From: Callaeas wilsoni
Taxonomy: Eukaryota; Chordata; Aves; Passeriformes; Callaeidae
Direction of reading: 5' to 3'
Length of the DNA stretch: 64,000 nucleotides
NCBI GenBank assembly: GCA_013398955.1
Contig: VWPU01005228.1
Span: 383,642-447,641, forward strand
Shown: positions 26,031 to 38,900 of the stretch, piece after piece
Layout: the number at the start of each line of letters is the position of its first letter
How positions within the stretch are numbered: position 1 is the first letter of the stretch
The notes under the pieces: generated by a model
The model's input: only the letters and a program-made list of their open reading frames with translations
Databases searched by the model: none
What the model was told of the DNA's origin: nothing
Made by a program: the position numbers and the translations under genes

Positions 26031-27250
26031 ACAGAATAACAGAATGGTTCAGGTTGGAAGGGACCACTGGAGGTCATCTGGTCCAACCTCCCTGCTTGAG
26101 CAGGGTCATCCTAAGAGCACATGGCACAGGATTGTGTCCACATGGTACTAGAATATCTCCAGTGAGGGAGAATCCACAATGTCTCTGGGAAATCTGTTTC
26201 AGTACTCAGTCAACCGCACAGTGAAGAAGTTCTTTCTCATATTCTGGTGGAACTTCCTGTGCATCAGTTTCTGCCTCTTATCTCTTGTTCTACTGTTTTG
26301 CACCATTGGAAAAAGCCTGGCTCCATCGTCTGGACACCCTCCCTTCAGATACTTTTAGACCTTGATGAGGTCCGCTCTCAGTCGTCTGTGCTCAAGACTA
26401 AACTGGCCCAGCTCCCTCAGCATTTCCTTGTAAAAGAGGTACTCCAGTCCCCTAATCATCCCTGTTGCCCTCTGCTGGACCTGTGTCAGGAGCTCCATGT
26501 CTGTCCTGTACTGAGGAGCCCAGAACTGGACACAGCACTCCAGCTGTGGCCTCATTATGGTTTAGTAGATGGGCAGGATCACCTTCCTCAACCTGCTGGC
26601 AATGCTCTTCCTAATGCACCCCAGGCTACCTTTGGCCTCTTGACCCTGGAGCACACTGCTGGGATCATGGACAGCTTGTTGTCCACTAGGACCCCCACGT
26701 CCTTCTCTGCAGAGCTGCTTTCCAGCAGATCAGCCCCCAGCCTGTGCTGGAAAATGAGATTATTCTTCCCCAGGTGCAGGACCCTGATTTTGCCTTTTTT
26801 GAATTTCAGGCAGGTCCTCTCTGCCCATCTCTCCAGCCTGTCAAGATCCCTCTGAAGGGCTGCACAGCACTCCAGCCACTCCTCCCAGCTTTGTGCCACC
26901 AGTGAACTTGCTGAGGGGGCATCTGTCCCTTCATCCAAGCCATTGATGGGTAAGTTAAACAATGCTGGGCCAAGTATTCAACTTTGGTGGACACCGCTAA
27001 TGACAGGCCTCCAACTAAACTCTGTGTCACTGATAACAACCCTCTGGGATCTGCTGTTGAGTCAGTTCTCAATCCACCTCACTGTCCACTCATCCAGTGC
27101 ACACTTCCTGACTTTGCCTATGACGATATTGTGAGGGACAGTGTTGAAAGCCTTGCTGAAGTCAAGGCAGACAATATTCACTACTCTCCTCTCATCCATC
27201 CAGGCAGTGGTTTCATCCCAGAAGGCAGTCAAGTTGGCCACAGTTGATAC
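26031..27250 (-). mobile_element. CR1 LINE, 5'-truncated, about 1.2 kb
   Basis: This is the longest transposon in the window. Read on the minus strand it ends with the CR1 3' UTR (blocks equivalent to TTGGAAGGGACC and an ATTCTGTTATTCTGT octamer tail). Upstream it encodes the C-terminal half of the ORF2 reverse transcriptase in broken frames: AALQRDLDRLERWAE, KGKIRVLHLGKNN, AEKDVGVLVDNKLSM, then LECCVQFWAPQYRTDMELL and LEYLFYKEMLRELGQFSLE. These match the conserved order of CR1 ORF2. The copy is cut at its 5' end, as is usual for CR1, and carries frameshifts, so it is dead. The plus-strand frame of 202 codons at 26247-26855 is antisense to it and not a gene. Confidence 0.95.
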
Positions 27251-30200
27251 AGGTAAGCAGGTAGTTCATGTACCGCTTTAAGGTACAGTCCTGCTTTCTG
27301 TGGCTTTGCTTTATATTTCCTCTATATTGCAGATGAAAGCCATGTCTTCACTAAAAAAGTCTGAAAATTCAATGTACAATGTAATAATTTTTTTTCAACG
27401 TTTTAGGGCAGCTTAAAGTCAAGTAAATCTTCAAGAAGAATCATGGTACTATGAATATTTTCCTTGACTCTTAGAGAGTGTGTAAGTTTGCTTGTATTTC
27501 CATAAATAGTTTGTGTGAGAAAGAGCAGTCAGTGAAGGCCTTATGTCGCTCTTGTATCTCTGAATGCAGATTTTTACCTAATTTAAGCTCTGCTAGAGTG
27601 TTTCAAAAAGTCTGAAGAGATCAGTAATGCTCCCACAATATCTCTCCAAGGAATGCCTCTTATTGTCTACATTGTCACTACAGGGGACTGGTTTAATTGT
27701 TTGCTTGTTTGTATTGTTTTTCTGGGCTGACAGAAGGGCATACTTCTTCTGATGTAGAAGCTTCACCATGCTAATATTTTAGGGTTTCTTCTTTTTTTCC
27801 TCATGGAATGTTTTATTATTACCTGACGTATTTCTTCCTGCTCCTTAGAACAAACCGTGTTACACGGTTGTATTGGAACAGATTACAGCACCTGTGTCCA
27901 AGCTCTTGTCACACATTGTATACCACAGTATCTCCTGCACACGTGGGTGCTTTGGCTGATCTTTACTAACCCTGCCTATTACATTTATACCTCAGCGGAC
28001 AGTGTTGTTCCACTTCCTGTCACATATCCTACCACATTTTTCTCCTCTACTAGAAGATCCTTCCTCCTGGTGACAAAGAGAATCTAATACATTAACCTAC
28101 TAACTACTTTCAAAATTATTTGCAAAATTTTCAAATAGTCTCCCAGAAATTAAAAATATCTTATAAGTTTAAGGAGATTTCTTCCCCTGTGATAAATTAA
28201 TCTGGTAGATAAAGATGATACCTTTTGTTTTCTGAGTGGGACAATAAGACCACGGACTATCTATATGTTCCCTTGGCCTGAATGGTAAGAAAAATTATTG
28301 TGCTAATATATCATAGAAGAAACCTAAATAGATAGTCAAAACTCAGGTTTTTCTAGTTTCTTCTCTTGCCAGTTTTGGAATTATTTTGCATTTCACATGT
28401 TAATCACAGGGATTAAATCAGATGAGAGTGATACTTAGAGTTTACCTTTGAATTCATCATAGTGATAATTTTTTTTAGTGTGGCAAACTATATTCTATAT
28501 ATGGATCTCATTCTTCAAGCAAATTACCATCTATGATATTTTGATGCTGAAGGACTGTATTTGATTTACAAATATGGTCTACATAATAGGAAGTTTTCAG
28601 GCTATTCTATCGTTGTGGCTTTGTTCTGAATTTTTGTTTAGTGCTGTTTCATATTCATTATTCTACATATTATTTGCGACCTCATTTATTTCAGAAAGTG
28701 CTCTCATACTGAACTACACTGTTGCAATTCATAGATGTCTTCTCTTTATGTATATGTTTGTCAGTTGGTCTATGACTTAGTGCAGTAGGACAAACAATTA
28801 ATGAACCAATATCAATTTGATGTTGTTATGATACCCTTTCAAATTTTTATACCGCTGCACTCGTACTCTTGGTGGAGCTTTTGTTTTATTTATCAGATTT
28901 TGCTAAGCATATGCACCGTTTTTATTATCTGTATTAGACACATATAAAGCATTGTCAGCAAAGGAAAAATGATCTAATAAATCTTACTGTTTTTCAAAGA
29001 GCAGAAAAGTGTCATATACCATGCCATAAATATAAACCCATTTGTTTCCACAGCCAAAAATACATTTTTACTTTTATGCCAGTGTTGGGTTATGACTATC
29101 ACTTCCACTTCTAATAACTAAGGAGCAAAAGTTGTTTAGAAAAATAAAACCTAGACTTGTAAAATATGTGTCTGAAAGTGCAGAAACTACTAGATATGCA
29201 GAAAGAAATTCTGAGTTTTATTGTCTATCTATCCACAGAAATTCCTGGTATCAAAAGAAAATACTGAAACTGCACGAGGAAAACTAAATATCTAAACCTT
29301 TGAGCTACTAAACATTAATCATATGCATAAAATGCTACCCAATATCTTTAATGTGCAGTAAGGACCATATTTATTCTTCATTCTCACAAGTTTTCCTCCT
29401 TTGTTCTGAGCTGGAAGAATCTACTTTTTTCCCATTTGGAAAGGAGATTCCTAGCTAGGTTGTAAGTAGTCAGTGAATCATAAAGCCGCCCTACTTTTTT
29501 GTATTTGAAAATATGTCCTAGCCATAAGTTGTTCAGTATTGAGAGGAAGGGGAACTCAGAATTTTCTACAGAAATTGCTCAAGTTTTTGTTTCACTGAAT
29601 AACAAAGTTTTTGTGAGCCACTAGGAGCATGATTGGATGTCCAAAATATTTAGCTGCTCAACTACAATTTGGTAAACCTGGCATTTACTGCATTGAGTGT
29701 TCTTGGTATTTTGCATTCAAAGCATTTACGGAAGCATGTAACCCGTCTGAGAAATTAGGATCCATTTCTTTCTCACTCTCACTGTAGTCCAGTGAATGTT
29801 CAGTGTGAAAACTGCAACAGCTTCAACAGAAGGGAATGACATCGCCTAACAGCCACCACCAGTGCAAAGTGCTTTCTCTGTCCTTGTCTTCTCAGCAGCC
29901 ACCTGGTAAAGAAAGGGACTAACTTCAAATCTCCTGAGGCAGTGAAAGCAGACTTGTGTTAAGGACGGGTCAATTATACAGTTCTTTGCACAGCAATAAG
30001 CAGGTGTACTAGAAAACCCCAAGGTATGGAATAATTTGTCTTAGAATTAGACACTTCATATTTTAAAAACCAGGAAGTGTCAGGAAAGAGTCACACTTGT
30101 TCACTTTGCTCTTAAATTTTCTATTGAAATCTCTGAATAATTTTTACCTTTTTCTTTTTTTTTCCCCTAATGAAAAGAAACAAATAAATGATACATTTTA

Positions 30201-30444
30201 TCTGGATTTAAAAGCTGTTTACATGAGGTTATGTAGACTCGCTCTGGGACCAGTTTTGACTTTCATAAACTGCCTGAGAACAATGGAAACTGATACAGAT
30301 TATTGAAATGAGAGTGCACTGAAGTGTGAGCAAAAAAGAACCTATATAAATATTCATTTTATTCTTCATGACTTACTACAAAAAGTGGTTACATCTAAAT
30401 AGGTTAAAGGGGAGGTTTATATGCTGACTTTTAAAAACGCTGCA
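27251..30444. other. AT-rich sequence without a recognised gene
   Basis: No repeats recognised. A CTGCTCCTTAG acceptor-like site near 27848 opens a frame of 78 codons to a stop at 28087. A second acceptor-like site at 30177 opens 42 codons to a stop at 30306. Neither has a partner exon or known motif. Confidence 0.5.
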
Positions 30445-30688
30445 CTGTTTTATGACAGAAACATTTAGGAAAAGGTTCTTCACCCAGAGGGTGTTTGGGC
30501 ACTGGAACAGGCTCCCCAGAGAAGTGGTCACAGTGCCAAGCTTAACAGAGTTCATGATGTGTTTGGACATTGCTCTCAGACACATGGAGTCATTCTTGGG
30601 GATGGTCCTGGGCAGGGCCAGGAGTAGGACTTTGATGATCCTTGTGGATTCCTTCAAATTCAGGATATTCTGTGATTCTATGATTTTA
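30445..30688 (+). mobile_element. CR1 LINE 3' end
   Basis: Contains the conserved 3' end of CR1 ORF2 in DNA form (GGTTCTTCACCCAGAGGGTG, GGCACTGGAACAGGCTCCCC, AGAAGTGGTCACAGTGCC). The 3' UTR follows (GATGATCCTTGTGGATTCCTTC), ending in the octamer-type tail TTCTGTGATTCTATGATT. It encodes the end of ORF2 (RKRFFTQRVFGHWNRLPREVV) up to about residue 60 of the fragment. Short 5'-truncated copy with no coding capacity. Confidence 0.92.
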
Positions 30689-31905
30689 AGATAGAAATGT
30701 AAGAGTATCCCTGTTATTTTTGCTCATGTGCCAACTAGTTGCAGTCTTTAGAGTGAACGTAATTCTTCCTACTCACCCTGCATTTAGGTGATTGCTAAAT
30801 ATTCTTTTCTTTTCCCTTCCCAAGATACGAAAGGGTTCTTTTTGCAACTAAAGTAAACAGTAGATTAGGAACTGAGAGTGAGCATGATATAATGCTCTGT
30901 CATCTGCTTAAAAAGCAGAAGGAAAGCAATAAGTTCTGGAGAAATATCTTAAGGAATCTATTAACTGACTTGGAAATGTGAATATGAAGACAGTTCTGAT
31001 AGACCTAAACTGTAGCAGCTCCTCTTCTGGATGTAACTCTGCACTGCCTATTTTCTTCTTTAAAGTTTTTTTAAAATGATTGAAATAGAACAGAGATTTA
31101 ATCTAAAGAATAGCAACAACAACAACAAAAAAATGCTATTCGCCGAAGAGTAAGTTGGAATTGCTCCATTTTCTTCTTTATTTATACATATTTAATTCTT
31201 CTTTTTTCAGCTCTTGTAAACTGTGTGGATAATGCTCTCTGTTGCTCTGATCTTTGAATAGTTGTTTATCACGTTTAAAAGCTGTTATACCTTTTTATTT
31301 AGTTAATTTGGTAGCAACTTCTGTCCACAAAAAGCTTCTGTGCAGCAAAGAAACAAGCTAACAAAATAAAACTTCTTGTGCAAGAAAATTGTCTGGAGTT
31401 CTCAGAAATTTCAAGAACATTTTATGAATGCCCATATGTGTCCAAAGACTAAGAAGGTGGAGGAACATGTACAAGTCATGGATCTTCAGGGAGTGATTTA
31501 TTACCACTTATAAATACAAAAGAAACACAAAAAGCCCAGTCATATACCTTATACATTATAAGGTATATTCTTATGTAAGTAACAGAAGGAAAATTGTTCA
31601 CTGAGTAAACTAATATTGATTAAGGTGGATACAATATATGTTTTAAAAATTAGCTTGCTGTTAGTTATAAAAAATTAATATAAAAATAAATAATACTTAA
31701 TTATTTTCCTGAAATTGCTCAAATTATTTGCTGTGTTAGTACAACACAGAGCATTTATCTTGATACCGTTAATCTTGTTAGTCTAATTTTCTGTGCTTAT
31801 GTTTTACTGGAAAAATATAAGACAAGGTAGTGAGCCATTGCTCAATATTTCCGATTCACTCACCATTGAAGTCAATGGAATTTGATATTATTCATGCAAT
31901 GCACT
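30689..31905. other. AT-rich sequence; contains one perfect short inverted repeat
   Basis: Nothing recognised except the hairpin at 31544-31566 listed separately and an (AAC)n-like stretch near 31117-31130. Confidence 0.5.
31544..31566. repeat. Perfect 10-bp inverted repeat
   Basis: ATACCTTATA, a 3-base spacer CAT, then TATAAGGTAT. This is a short AT-rich hairpin that could arise by chance in sequence of this composition. Confidence 0.8.
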
Positions 31906-31910
31906 AAGGA
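31906..31910. repeat. Target-site duplication (left)
   Basis: AAGGA directly before the LTR, repeated exactly at 32515-32519. Confidence 0.9.
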
Positions 31911-32514
31911 TGTCCTGGGTTGCAGTGTATTCTATTACCATCTTCAGGAGCTGTTAAAACTAGGTGGGGCTGTGTCCCCTGCCTCCTCTCTCTGGACTAT
32001 CTTCTGTTAATAGGCCAGCTGTCGAAACCAGGTGGGGCAGGGTTTCTTATCTCTCCCATGACCCATCCTCCCTCTAGGGGGGATATCTCCCATTAATGGG
32101 CCATCTAGTCTCACCACATGGCTGATAAAATTACATCCTCCCATTGTGAGATGCTCTGCCCAGAGGGAGGAACCAAGCATCCCATCCTGGATATAAGCTA
32201 AGATTTCGAACACCAGAGTCAGCCCTTACCTACTGGATTCCCAGAGGACAAGAGCTACCACTGGACCTTCAGGTGAAGACCAGACCTTTTCTACAGGATC
32301 ACTGCTTCAACAGAACTATCTTCAGCAGAACTCTGGAGGACTGCAGCCACCATTTTATTGGACTGCTACCAACGCCCTGACTGACAGGGTGTCAGGTTGT
32401 ATCCTGACTCTGTCAGTGGCTTCTTTTTGTACTATTGCATTTATTTTAGTATTTCCTATTAAATTGTACTTCTGACTTGGAGTTTCTCACTGGTTTCGCT
32501 TTCAAACCAGCACA
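31911..32514 (+). mobile_element. Solo LTR of an avian ERVL-like endogenous retrovirus, complete
   Basis: 604 bp, starting TGTCCTGGGTTGCAG and ending TTCAAACCAGCACA, flanked by the exact 5-bp duplication AAGGA. A TATA-like GATATAAGC lies near 32190 and a poly(A)-signal-like ATTAAA at 32458-32463, close to the 3' end, which agrees with plus-strand orientation and U3-R-U5 order. A palindromic core (GCCCTGACTGACAGGGTGTCAGG) sits near 32373. No retroviral genes flank it, so it is a solo LTR. The exact duplication and near identity to the 19607 copy suggest recent insertion. Confidence 0.92.
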
Positions 32515-32519
32515 AAGGA
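32515..32519. repeat. Target-site duplication (right)
   Basis: AAGGA, matching 31906-31910. Confidence 0.9.
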
Positions 32520-32684
32520 GAAAAAAAACTAACAACAAAACAAGTATGACAATTTAAAAATTAAATACACATATTTATTATAAAATCTTATGTAAACCTG
32601 CCCTGTTTCAGGTTAAAACCATTGCCCTTTGTACTGTCACTACCTGCTTGTATAAAAATTCCTCCTCCTCCTTTTTATAAGACC

Positions 32685-33100
32685 GCTTAAGTTTCTGCAA
32701 GGTAGGTCTCCCCTGAAGCATTTGCTTCTCCATGGTAAACAACCCCAGCCCTCTCAGCCTGTGTTTGTAGATGTCTTCTAATTATCTTCATGGCCCTTCT
32801 CTGAACCCACTCTAAGGTTCAAGTCTTTCTTATGGTGAGGACCCCAGAGCTGGATGCAGCACTCCAGGTAGGGTCTCATGAGGGGGAGAATCATCCCTCA
32901 ACCTGCTGACCACACTCTTTTGATGCAGCCCAGGATGAGGTTGGCCTTGTGGATGGCGAGCTCACACAGTTGCCTCATATCTTTTCATCCTCAAGAAGCC
33001 CCAAAGTCCTTCTCCTCAGGGCTGCACTGTATGACTTCCCCCCATCTGCACTCATGTATGGGATTTCCCTAACATAGATGCAGCACTTTGCACTTGGGCT
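32685..33100 (-). mobile_element. CR1 LINE fragment (RT C-terminal coding part)
   Basis: Plus-strand text reads as the reverse complement of CR1 ORF2: CAACCCCAGCCCTCTCAGCC, CATGGCCCTTCTCTGAACCC, CCCCAGAGCTGGATGCAGCA, ACTCCAGGTAGGGTCTCATG and GCACTTTGCACTTGGGCTTG. It lacks the 3' UTR and octamer tail, so it is truncated at both ends. Multiple frame disruptions; not functional. Confidence 0.9.
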
Positions 33101-33870
33101 TGTTAGAAAGCCGGCAGGGGAAGGGTGGGGTAAATCTACTGCAAATTAGACATCTAAAAATTTGGTGACTTAAACTCGTCTAATAAGTGTAGCTCCTTTT
33201 ACATTAAAGGGACACATTTCTGAAGAACAATTCAACCTAATCTGAAGTGGAAGTCTTTACTGAAGACAAATATATTTGCTTTCACCTATATTTGCTTTTG
33301 ATAACGAACTTGGTTTCTCTAATAAATCTGTAAGATAGGAGGAAGCAAGCAAATAATCTCTTTAGTCAACTACTTAAGATTCAGACACACTTAATCACAT
33401 ATATAAGACAAGAAATTAAGGCTGTTTGATAAAGATTCCACTAGCTTGTGTTCCAAGTCTGCAAACTGGAAATTGGTGAGACTGAACACAATAAACAATG
33501 CTAAGAACACTAATGTCAACCTGTGGATGCTGAAATGCTGTTAGCAGGGAAGTTTTCTCTTCTTGCATTCATTCTGTGAGAACTTTTCCTCTGCTGCGTA
33601 AGTTATGTAAACAATAGATAGGGGTTTTGTGAATAACATTCATATCTGGTATCTTCTAACCTTGTGTATAAAAAAAAAAAAAAAAACATTTCTAAGTGGC
33701 TGTCTGAGATTTTAACCAATCACCCTAAGAAAAGTGTAAACACTGTTCAATTGCTTTATGGAACTAGAATATATAAATAGTATTGTAAATTTAATAAATA
33801 ATTCATTCCTCGCTCTGACTCCTACCTCACTGCATCTCTGAACCCCTGCTTGGAAGCCCACATCAACCTA
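33101..33870 (+). mobile_element. Possible LTR, diverged, boundaries unsure
   Basis: The segment begins TGTTAGAAAGCC exactly where CR1 similarity stops. It includes an A18 run (33668-33685), a CCAATCACC block, a TATA-box-like GAATATATAAATAG near 33767, an AATAAATAATTCATTCC poly(A)-like stretch about 25 bases further on, and an AACCCCTGCTTGGAAGCCC end. That order resembles the 3' half of a retroviral LTR. I found no matching target duplication, so this rests on signal layout only. Confidence 0.3.
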
Positions 33871-34338
33871 GATGAAATATTCATTCAGAAGTCTAATAGA
33901 AATATCTTTCAATGGGAGTAATTTTTATTAATAGGTGCTGTGATGCCATGTTTCCATTTTCACTTGCACTACAGTGCTGCTGCAAAAGAAAGTTTTAATT
34001 GCACCTTTTAAATTGCCCTATGAGGGATATGTGAATATCTAGTCTTCCCACATCTGCAGCGTATGAGATTCAACAGGTTAAAAAGAGTTAAAAAAAAAAG
34101 AAATTATGATACAGGGTTGTATGTCTCTTATTACCTGTAGTTTTCTACAGTGGAGAAGTTGCTATAAAAGGTAGTCATACTAAGTTATCTTTCTATTTGA
34201 TGTCAAGGAAGTAAAGCGTAAAGTGTTACAGTAAGTTTTCCCCTCATTTTTTGGGTAAACTAAGGTGCATTCTAGGTGAGTCTGCATCAGTTCATTTACT
34301 TGAATGTCAATTTCTCTTCTTGAGTTGTATATATTCAT

Positions 34339-34790
34339 CTGAATCACAGAGTCACTGAAGTTGGAAGAGATATATGGAAGTCATCTGGTCCACACGAACC
34401 TGCTGAAACATGGCCACTTACAGATCTTATCTAAACAGGTTTTAATATCTGCAGAGAAGGAGATTCCACAACCTCTGGGCAACCTGTACCAGTGCTCACT
34501 CGTCCTCAGAGTAAGTGTTTCCAGAAGTTCAGATGGAACATCCTGTGTTTCAGTTTATGCCCATTATTATCTATTCTGTCACTGAGCAGTATACATTGAG
34601 CACTTTGCTCTGAGAAGAGCCTGTCTCCACTTTCTTTACACACCCCCTTCATACACAAGGATGAGATATCCCCTGAGCTCCATCTTCTCTAGCTTGAACA
34701 GTCCCAGTTCTCTCAACCTTTTCTAATACATGGTGCTCCATCCCCTTCATCATCTTTGAGGTCCTGTGCTGGACTTTAGACAGAGAAAGA
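34339..34790 (-). mobile_element. CR1 LINE 3' end, diverged
   Basis: The low-coordinate end reads AATCACAGAGTCACTGAAGTTGGAAG, the reverse complement of the CR1 tail and 3' UTR. Then come TCATCTGGTCCA, AAACCTGTACCAGTG-like and AACAGTCCCAGTTCTCTCAACC blocks matching the end of ORF2. The element is old and interrupted by small indels; no intact frame. Confidence 0.85.
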
Positions 34791-35425
34791 CTCTCATTAG
34801 AGTCTGATAAACATAAGGGAATATTTTCAAATGTACTAAATGAGTCTGATGATTCAAACACCACATTTTCTGGAATGCTCTACCACCAAAGACAGTTTGT
34901 ATTGCACATACAAATAACTTCGAAGACGGTAGTCCTTCTGCATCTTAACACTTCTATTTTCTTTTTCTCATTCTCTCTGTCCATGCAACAGCTTTTACCC
35001 TTTTTTTAAACCATTTTTAAACACATTTATCTTTCACAGTTGGTTCATTGACTTACCTTTCAATTTTGCCTCACCTTTCAATTTTTCCTTCAATAAATAA
35101 ATGCTATTATAGTGTCTTCTTAAGCGTTCTGAATAATTTTCTCTTTGTGCTCATTTCTGGCTTTATATTTTTAAGAAATGCAGGTCCACAAAATATGATG
35201 TTGATGCAGAGTATAAAACATCCTAATTATACCTTTCAAGTTTTTACTGGGTTTTCCTGAAAGGCCATATTTTCTATGTCTAAGTTCTTTCATATACATG
35301 TATAGGTTTGAGAGTGCGAAATAACAGTCATTATATCACTTATGGTAGAAGTGAGGAGCACTGAGCTGTTACAACATCTACTTACTCACTGTCTTTGAAC
35401 TTTAGTGGTATAAGAGCAGAATTGA

Positions 35426-35994
35426 TGTGTTTGGTCTGTCTGGAATGGAGTTCATTTTCTTTGTAGCAGTGGGTACATTGCTGTGCTTTGGATTTACAAC
35501 TAAAACTGGGTTGATAACATAGCAGTGCTTTGGCTGTTTTTAAGCAGTCTTTGCACACTGTTGAGGTTGTCTTCCTACTGATCTATCCTTGCAGCAAGAA
35601 GCTTGAGGATGCACAGGAAACTGGGAGGAGCTGGGGCAGATGACAAATTGGAGAAAGGGATAATCTATATCATAGGGTATCAGGCTAAGCAGTAAAAGCT
35701 CAGTAAGAGGAAGAAGAAGCAACAACATTCATGGTTATGAATATCTGTCTTTCCAAGTAACTGTTGCATGCGCTTTTAGGGCTAAATTGGCTAAACATCT
35801 ACTTACTAATGGGAAGTGGTGCATAAATTCCTTATTTTGCCTTTCCAGTTATTTTGCCCCCTTTTATTTTTTCACTTATTAAACTCTTTCTTTAGACTGA
35901 CCACTTTTTGACTTTTGCTCTTCCAATTCCGCACCCATACCACTGAGTAAGCAAGCAAAAGTGCTCAGCTCCTGGCCAGAGTGAACCTACTACA
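35426..35994 (+). mobile_element. Old solo LTR, ERVL-like
   Basis: The blocks follow the common avian ERVL LTR in order: a TGTTTGGTCTGTCTGGAATG-like start, CTTTGTAGCAGTGGGTACATTG, a GCAGTAAAAGCTCAGTAAG promoter region, AATGGGAAGTGGTGCATAAA, ACTTATTAAACTCTTTC (poly(A) signal ATTAAA), CTTCCAATTCCGCACCCATACC, GAGTAAGCAAGC and the CTACTACA end. It is more diverged than the copy at 47735 and has no visible target duplication. No internal genes nearby. The minus-strand 62-codon frame inside is spurious. Confidence 0.7.
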
Positions 35995-38900
35995 GGTGAA
36001 AATGCTAAGTTCCCTCACATATATCTTCAGTGCTCATGTAGAGGACTCCCACATTCCATAAATATCTCAAAAAATATCTTCTGAAGATACACCTGAAGAA
36101 AACTATAGGATGAAGACAACTGTATAAAAATCAGATTAAGGAAAAGGAAACCTTGAATTGTGGAGTATTCAGTGCCCTCATGAAAACCAAAATGCAAATT
36201 TTTCAATCTAAAGTGAAAAAAAAAAAATTCAAGTTCCAGATATATTATTAAATAACTTTCATTTAATAAATTAAAAGAAATTTAACTGCCACCCTAAACA
36301 CATGGTAACAAAAGTACTCCTCGTAAGAACTGTAGCAAAACCCTCATGTATAATTGCAAAATTGCTTTAAAATAACTAAGTGCAAAATAGAAATTTGACA
36401 CCTTTTTCATATAGTAGTATTTTATTTATCCTGTAACAATGTTACAACAACAAAAATGCACCAAAAAGGAACCTAACCCAAAAAAAAACAAACAAAACCA
36501 AACAAAACCAAACAAAACCAAAGCCGTTTCCAAAAAACCCCCCATATCTAGAAAAGAAAACCAAAAGAAAATGAAACACATATTAGTATGCAAACCTTCA
36601 TTTGTTATATAATTTTATATATTCCAGCAGCAAACATTTCAAGATCTTTTGGCTGTATTGCAAAAGAGCAATAGACTTCTCTCATGAGTCTTTTTGCCAT
36701 TATTGTTCACTGCCTTAGTAATACTTACGTGTAATACTTTATTCTTTGATGTTACTTAATTTTTAATTTTTGCAAACAGAGTAGATTTTAGAAACTCTTA
36801 AAATGTCAACTTGAGATAGTTTTAGTTATCAAGGATTTTATTTTTATTGAAGGTATTTCTTTTTCTTTACTTTTTAAAATTTTTTTCAAAATTCTTATTC
36901 TTAAAAAACAATTATCAATATCGAATGTTTGCATCTCATGAGCTAGGCCTCAACAAATAGGGTTTAGAATTGTGGTAATAACCAATGGAAGTGTCCTGGA
37001 AACTTTGTCTTACTCTCAGCCTTGATAATAAGTGCCATGGATTTTTCTAAGCCTTAGATTTGTAGCAATCAATATAGATATTATTGGTTTCTCAGAAGCC
37101 ACAGAATGACAGGGGTGTAGATTTAAGTTGGAAGTGAAACACTAGCCTACTATGCCAAATTAACTGTAGTAGATTCTTCAAGGATTGAAGCTAGGGACCA
37201 GAGATAAAAAAAATTTGACTCACTAGCACTACACACGGTGTTGAAAAGCAATTCTTTGTTACAAGTTTTAAAATAGTTTCTGCCCTGCTAAGGAGCCTTC
37301 TTCAGCATGTTTCGCTGATAAATGCCCTTAGGATTGTGCTGTGTATTAAGGGATATCCTGCCAAAAATAGTGTGCAATCTTTTGTGTGGTATGGGATTTA
37401 GCTGGCCTATATTTAGGTATCTGGATGTGACCTGGATACCAACGCAACCACTTTTGTCACTGAAGAACTGGTCAATACACTCACTGGAGCCTGGAGAAAT
37501 GTTCAGTGTAGCCTAAAGCAGCCATTCCCCTGTGATGTCTAGACTTTATAGATCTAGACTTCATCAACTGTATTGACTAGACCTCCACTAGACATAGTAG
37601 GTGCTTATAGATTTAACTTACATAAAGACTCTTCCATTGTAAAACCTCTGAAGTTTGAGATACCTCCTCATTTACAATTGTTAGCAATTCTTTATTCTCT
37701 TTTGTTCTTGAGAACAAAGCATGTTATTATGTGTTTTAAGCAGGAAATTTTGAATGCAAAGGGCTGAGCAGGAAGGAAGCCAGGTAGAACTAAATAGCTG
37801 ATGGAAATCTGATCACTGGAAGAAAGTGCTAGCTCTAATGCTGTGGCACAGACATCTACCACTGGAACTGAACCAAACATTTGGCATATATTTAGACTTA
37901 AAAAGTTAAACTTCAGAATATTTGCTAGTTTCTGGGTCTCAATAAACATTCTAAAGAGTTCTGCAAGAAAGCTTTATACCTATTTACTGAGTATCTAAGA
38001 TTAAACTGGGACTCTTGGCACAGAACTAGCAGGAATTTTTTCCCTAATCAGCCTGTTCTATTCCTTTTACCTTCTATGTCAGTGGTAGCTTACCTAGGCA
38101 CTCTGTCATTTGTATCTTTTCCAGTTCTGCTCTTACCCTTCCTATCTTCCTCTCTAATTTGGTCCTACATTTGCATCATCCTTTCTGTATTCTGCTTCTT
38201 TATGGTACTTTGCTCTTTCCTTGAATATGTTTTGTTCACCTTCTTCCATTTTTAACTCATTCTAGTTAAGCAATTAGTCTTACTGTTTATCCACTATATT
38301 GATGCAGTAAAAAAGGATGCTATGGTTAAATATTAAGTAACATATATTTTCCTTTCAGGAAGTAGTTTGCAGAATGGAAATTATACAGGATAAAAGAAGA
38401 AGCATGAATGATGTGCTAACCTGGATGTCATTCATTATTCTCACAAGCATAACACTTAAAGTCTTCATATTAACAATGGAAAATTAAGAACTCAAGAGAT
38501 GTGTTTGTATTTTCAGTGTTCATTTTCCAGCATCTGCAAATTGAAAGACAAGACTGTAGAGTCACTTTCCAACAGAACCTTGAGGATATATCAGAAAAAG
38601 CATTAAAGGATCTGCTTGTCATATATTCATGTTAAGTAATTGTCCAGATTAGGTGAGAAATTAATAGAATTGGGGGAAAAATATGTATCTTCATACTAAT
38701 GAAAACTGATTAACTCTCACTGACTATCAAACAGTTAAATGATGTAATGAGAGACTAGGTTCAAGTTCCTCTACCATGCTGAGTACACATATTCCCTGTT
38801 TTCAGCAACTCAGCTTCTCAGTCCATATCGTCATGCAATTCTCCTGGCTGATTAACTGGATCCAGTGCATGCAGCCATGAAGGATCAAGCACACCGAAAT

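Noticed and set aside
26247..26855. 202-codon plus-strand open frame, the longest in the window
   Set aside because: It is exactly antisense to the CR1 reverse transcriptase coding region; the minus strand carries the recognisable protein blocks.
27848..28087. 78-codon open frame after CTGCTCCTTAG
   Set aside because: No known motif, no partner exon and no conservation evidence; kept only as a note in the block description.
30178..30306. Acceptor-like site followed by 42 codons ending TMETDTDY and a stop
   Set aside because: No upstream partner exon in a matching phase, the acceptor ends AAAAG with a stop-containing spacer, and frames of this size are common by chance here.
38359..38487. 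Acceptor-like site followed by 42 codons with a hydrophobic segment
   Set aside because: No donor or partner exon; the hydrophobic run follows from T-rich codons.
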